In this document: in pieces, positions 59,201 through 64,000 of the stretch | Numbering within the stretch: the stretch's first letter is position 1 | How the letters are laid out: each line of letters starts with the position of its first letter | From: Clavelina lepadiformis | Taxonomy: Eukaryota; Chordata; Ascidiacea; Aplousobranchia; Clavelinidae | Reading direction: 5' to 3' | Length of the DNA: 64,000 bases | NCBI RefSeq assembly: GCF_947623445.1 | Contig: NC_135243.1 | Coordinates: 22,142,479 to 22,206,478 of the forward strand | The notes under the pieces: generated by a model | What the model was told of the DNA's origin: nothing | The model's input: the letters and a program-made list of their open reading frames with translations, nothing else | Database searches by the model: none | Translations under genes and position numbers: made by a program

Positions 59201-62200
59201 GACAGTCCTGACCTAGATGTCGTTGCAAGCCAAAATTCAGTGTAGGTTTATGACGTGAATTTGCGACAGTAGCGTCTTGATTTAATGTACTTTGCATTGA
59301 AAAGCCTATCTCTTTGAAAAGGGTGGGGACCCCTTAAGCCAAATATTTATTATGAATGTAAAACTCAGTTTTTAGGCTTACTTAACTTGCTAGCTTGTCT
59401 TTGGGCTAGGCTATTAACTAAAATTTGATTGCACACTTTCCAGAAATACTTTTGGCTGGCTTTTTTGTATTTAACGGCGTTTAGTTCTTTGTTTATTCAT
59501 TTTATTTGCAAAACTGGTAGGACAGTTATTGTTTTCGTGCTATAATGAAGTGTACGTATTTTTCTGACAGAATGGATGCGTTTTAAGTTAATAAAAGCAT
59601 AAAGCACTAATATTTTATTAAAATGTACGCAGACAAACGATGAAAAAGCTGATAGAAAATTTAACAAAGGAGTGAAAGGACATGGTTCGGCTGGCTTCTA
59701 ACGAGTCTTGTCTCTCTGGATTAGCACAATGACCGATAACGGAATGGTAGCATCAACTTTGACGGCCAGGGGCTGGACGATCATTGACTGACATATATGT
59801 TAGTAGTACATAAATCAATTTTACCGCTTGCATGTGATTTGCAAGTAAGTCATTTCCGGCTTTGCGTCGATCCATATCGCCTCATTTAAAGCCAGCCGAC
59901 GTGGACATTTCAAGTTAGTGATGCAACCATCATCAATACTGTTTTGGCCATGATGTTTGAAAAATTGCTTTTACAGGCTCTGAGCATTAGGTACTAAAAT
60001 AGTTGCTATGGTTATTTTTGTAAGTTTCTACTACTTTTCCGCCTAAATCATGCTATTTCAATGGCCCTTTATTTCAGAATTTCCGTCTTCGACGAGCGAC
60101 TGCATCCATTTTGTTGCTGGGAAGCCTGACTGTAAACGAAAGCCCTATGCATCGCAAGCTATTGGTACTGCTGGGGGCGCTACCAAAACCATTGTTTCGA
60201 CATAAAGCTGCAAGCTGCAATCGACCAGGTATTGTGTTTTCAAAATGGCTGCCTGTCGGCAGCGTTTTCGAAAATGTATCGTTTACACTTTTGCATTTTT
60301 GGTGTTTTTACCTCAACATATTACACCCAAAATTCATTGATTGAAGTATTTGGCAACGGTCTGTTTGCAAAGCAATTATGATTTGTCATTTAGTACAAGA
60401 AGTATTTTGTTGTTGTTCCATAACAGTGGTCGCGATTTACCACGGCGAACGAAAGAAAACCGTCGACATTCATTCGCTGTGATCATCTTGCAGGCCGGCT
60501 AAGACAGCTTCTGTTGCGTTGTTTAGCAGACTTGTCACAGTTGTCACAGTTTGAAGATCCTTTTCAAGTGATTTTCGATGCAGGCTTCGTACTGAGCAAA
60601 CAACCTCGACTGGAAATGAATGGCAAAGTTTTTTCGCGAACGTGCTTTCATCGCGCTGCTAGTGTCTTCTTTTGTAAAGAACTTACCTATGCAAAGCTTT
60701 CGAAAACGCCGACCAAGGAATTGAAAGGTATGAACACAGCTTGTCTCACGTGTTACTGGTTGTTCTTGAGTTGATTGCATTTGCTTGGAAAAGCCGTTAA
60801 AAACCTTTAAATCGTGGTCAGTTGTGAGAACGTTAACGACCAAGCCATCCCTTGCAAATCTTTGGCAAGCTTCTCCCCTAGGTCGCGCGCCATGTTGGTT
60901 TACAAAACGGAAATAAATACGATCGCAGTTTTTATGTTATCAGTAGGTGTGTCTTGTCTATATTACTGCTAGACGTCGTCTTCCTACGACTTTCCTGCGA
61001 GCGCTCCTAAGATAATCTGGCAACACATGAAATCGCCTTTTTGCCAGATCCTGCTAGCGTATTGTTGAATTATAATCTTGTTCCAGGCTAACTGCGTTTC
61101 GCCATGTCGTACACAACGCATAGATTTTCAATGGGACCAAATTACTTGTAATTGGTCCAGAACTTTAACCTTAATTGATGTCTTTTGACCAATTAAGGAT
61201 GTCTGTGCTCTAATCGCCATCTAGCGGATAGTGTAAATTTGATCTATTTGATAAACATTCAAGCTCTTTTCGATAGAGATGGCCAATCTTTCGCGCACGT
61301 TGGACTTTCAGTTGGTATGTTCTAATGCAAGCGTCTTTAACCTTAGACAGTCGGATTAAAAAATTCCCTTATAGGGCTCACTTCCCAATATAAAGACAAT
61401 TTTGAGCCGGCAAAACATTGATTATTACGTGGTCGTACTCAATGCGTCATATTAAAAAAAGTAAGAAATTTTCCGGTCCAATGCGCATGTGACGTCACTG
61501 TGAACAAGTTTTGTTGTTGTTTTGGCGGTAGCTGGTCGCAGGTCTAGGCTAAGTTGTACATTTTTTGTGGGTTTGAGTTTTTGCTTTTTTGGAGAATTTG
61601 TGCTAAATTTTTAAGTTCAAAAGTTGCTGTAAAGTTTAGGTAGCTGTTATAGAAAACTGAGTACATGGATTTTGTCCAAATTAAGACTGGAGACAGTCCT
61701 GACCTAGATGTCGTTGCAAGCCAAAATTCAGTGTAGGTTTATGACGTGAATTTGCGACAGTAGCGTCTTGATTTAATGTACTTTGCATTGAAAAGCCTAT
61801 CTCTTTGAAAAGGGTGGGGACCCCTTAAGCCAAATATTTATTATGAATGTAAAACTCAGTTTTTAGGCTTACTTAACTTGCTAGCTTGTCTTTGGGCTAG
61901 GCTATTAACTAAAATTTGATTGCACACTTTCCAGAAATACTTTTGGCTGGCTTTTTTGTATTTAACGGCGTTTAGTTCTTTGTTTATTCATTTTATTTGC
62001 AAAACTGGTAGGACAGTTATTGTTTTCGTGCTATAATGAAGTGTACGTATTTTTCTGACAGAATGGATGCGTTTTAAGTTAATAAAAGCATAAAGCACTA
62101 ATATTTTATTAAAATGTACGCAGACAAACGATGAAAAAGCTGATAGAAAATTTAACAAAGGAGTGAAAGGACATGGTTCGGCTGGCTTCTAACGAGTCTT

Positions 62201-64000
62201 GTCTCTCTGGATTAGCACAATGACCGATAACGGAATGGTAGCATCAACTTTGACGGCCAGGGGCTGGACGATCATTGACTGACATATATGTTAGTAGTAC
62301 ATAAATCAATTTTACCGCTTGCATGTGATTTGCAAGTAAGTCATTTCCGGCTTTGCGTCGATCCATATCGCCTCATTTAAAGCCAGCCGACGTGGACATT
62401 TCAAGTTAGTGATGCAACCATCATCAATACTGTTTTGGCCATGATGTTTGAAAAATTGCTTTTACAGGCTCTGAGCATTAGGTACTAAAATAGTTGCTAT
62501 GGTTATTTTTGTAAGTTTCTACTACTTTTCCGCCTAAATCATGCTATTTCAATGGCCCTTTATTTCAGAATTTCCGTCTTCGACGAGCGACTGCATCCAT
62601 TTTGTTGCTGGGAAGCCTGACTGTAAACGAAAGCCCTATGCATCGCAAGCTATTGGTACTGCTGGGGGCGCTACCAAAACCATTGTTTCGACATAAAGCT
62701 GCAAGCTGCAATCGACCAGGTATTGTGTTTTCAAAATGGCTGCCTGTCGGCAGCGTTTTCGAAAATGTATCGTTTACACTTTTGCATTTTTGGTGTTTTT
62801 ACCTCAACATATTACACCCAAAATTCATTGATTGAAGTATTTGGCAACGGTCTGTTTGCAAAGCAATTATGATTTGTCATTTAGTACAAGAAGTATTTTG
62901 TTGTTGTTCCATAACAGTGGTCGCGATTTACCACGGCGAACGAAAGAAAACCGTCGACATTCATTCGCTGTGATCATCTTGCAGGCCGGCTAAGACAGCT
63001 TCTGTTGCGTTGTTTAGCAGACTTGTCACAGTTGTCACAGTTTGAAGATCCTTTTCAAGTGATTTTCGATGCAGGCTTCGTACTGAGCAAACAACCTCGA
63101 CTGGAAATGAATGGCAAAGTTTTTTCGCGAACGTGCTTTCATCGCGCTGCTAGTGTCTTCTTTTGTAAAGAACTTACCTATGCAAAGCTTTCGAAAACGC
63201 CGACCAAGGAATTGAAAGGTATGAACACAGCTTGTCTCACGTGTTACTGGTTGTTCTTGAGTTGATTGCATTTGCTTGGAAAAGCCGTTAAAAACCTTTA
63301 AATCGTGGTCAGTTGTGAGAACGTTAACGACCAAGCCATCCCTTGCAAATCTTTGGCAAGCTTCTCCCCTAGGTCGCGCGCCATGTTGGTTTACAAAACG
63401 GAAATAAATACGATCGCAGTTTTTATGTTATCAGTAGGTGTGTCTTGTCTATATTACTGCTAGACGTCGTCTTCCTACGACTTTCCTGCGAGCGCTCCTA
63501 AGATAATCTGGCAACACATGAAATCGCCTTTTTGCCAGATCCTGCTAGCGTATTGTTGAATTATAATCTTGTTCCAGGCTAACTGCGTTTCGCCATGTCG
63601 TACACAACGCATAGATTTTCAATGGGACCAAATTACTTGTAATTGGTCCAGAACTTTAACCTTAATTGATGTCTTTTGACCAATTAAGGATGTCTGTGCT
63701 CTAATCGCCATCTAGCGGATAGTGTAAATTTGATCTATTTGATAAACATTCAAGCTCTTTTCGATAGAGATGGCCAATCTTTCGCGCACGTTGGACTTTC
63801 AGTTGGTATGTTCTAATGCAAGCGTCTTTAACCTTAGACAGTCGGATTAAAAAATTCCCTTATAGGGCTCACTTCCCAATATAAAGACAATTTTGAGCCG
63901 GCAAAACATTGATTATTACGTGGTCGTACTCAATGCGTCATATTAAAAAAAGTAAGAAATTTTCCGGTCCAATGCGCATGTGACGTCACTGTGAACAAGT

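Larger units (their letters stand above)
51410..64000. repeat. 2491-bp tandem array, five full units plus the start of a sixth
   Basis: Units start at 51410, 53901, 56392, 58883 and 61374, with a partial sixth from 63865 to the edge. Every unit starts GGGCTCACTTCCC. The same ORFs recur at exactly 2491-base steps with identical translations, and every stretch I compared by eye was identical. Each unit has a TGACGTCA palindrome about 117 bases in (first at 51526-51533). The array leaves the window at the right. Perfect identity means very recent amplification, strong homogenisation, or an assembly artefact. Confidence 0.96.

Overview
This is intron-rich, AT-rich animal nuclear DNA with introns mostly of about 60 to 400 bases and many short DNA transposons. 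The only clearly recognised single-copy gene is a TMEM198 homologue, so the source is a metazoan. The compact introns and gene set suggest an invertebrate deuterostome, perhaps an ascidian tunicate. That assignment is an inference; nothing in the window proves it.

Layout. Bases 1-1214 hold no gene I can support. From 1215 to about 49390 the window is built around one repeatedly duplicated block. The block carries an old decayed hAT transposase and, on the minus strand, a 15-exon gene for an atlastin-like dynamin-family GTPase. Unit A (1215-11395) holds locus 1, which has lost its 3' end. Unit C (13604-16239) holds only the last two exons of the same gene, as a pseudogene. A TMEM198 gene (16686-20058, minus) follows. 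Locus 2 (22551-28354, minus) is a divergent, intact paralogue of about 716 codons. Locus 3 (31143-35333, minus, about 722 codons, in unit 30010-35480) and locus 4 (44339-49247, minus, about 719 codons, in unit B 38615-49390) are close relatives of locus 1. From 51410 to the right edge there are five apparently identical 2491-bp tandem units plus the start of a sixth. Each contains a pair of exon-like ORFs that I do not recognise.

The GTPases keep the atlastin-type motifs GxxxxGKS, DTQG and RDW. They are followed by a long helical region and end in a glycine-rich hydrophobic hairpin-like tail with a terminal WW. This tail does not look like the usual two-segment membrane anchor of atlastins. 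Their number, divergence, gain and loss of pieces and local duplication fit a rapidly evolving family. A role in membrane remodelling or cell-autonomous defence is possible but is inference only.

Mobile DNA marks the history of the block. A nearly complete hAT transposon (4326-6750) is present in unit A and absent from the matching site of unit B. A 164-bp hAT MITE and a 554-bp TTAA-flanked MITE are present only in unit B. A foldback element with tandem-repeat arms lies 10 bases upstream of the last splice acceptor of locus 2. Two introns have non-GT donors that phase and homology support: GA after exon 7 of loci 1, 3 and 4, and AT after exon 4 of TMEM198.
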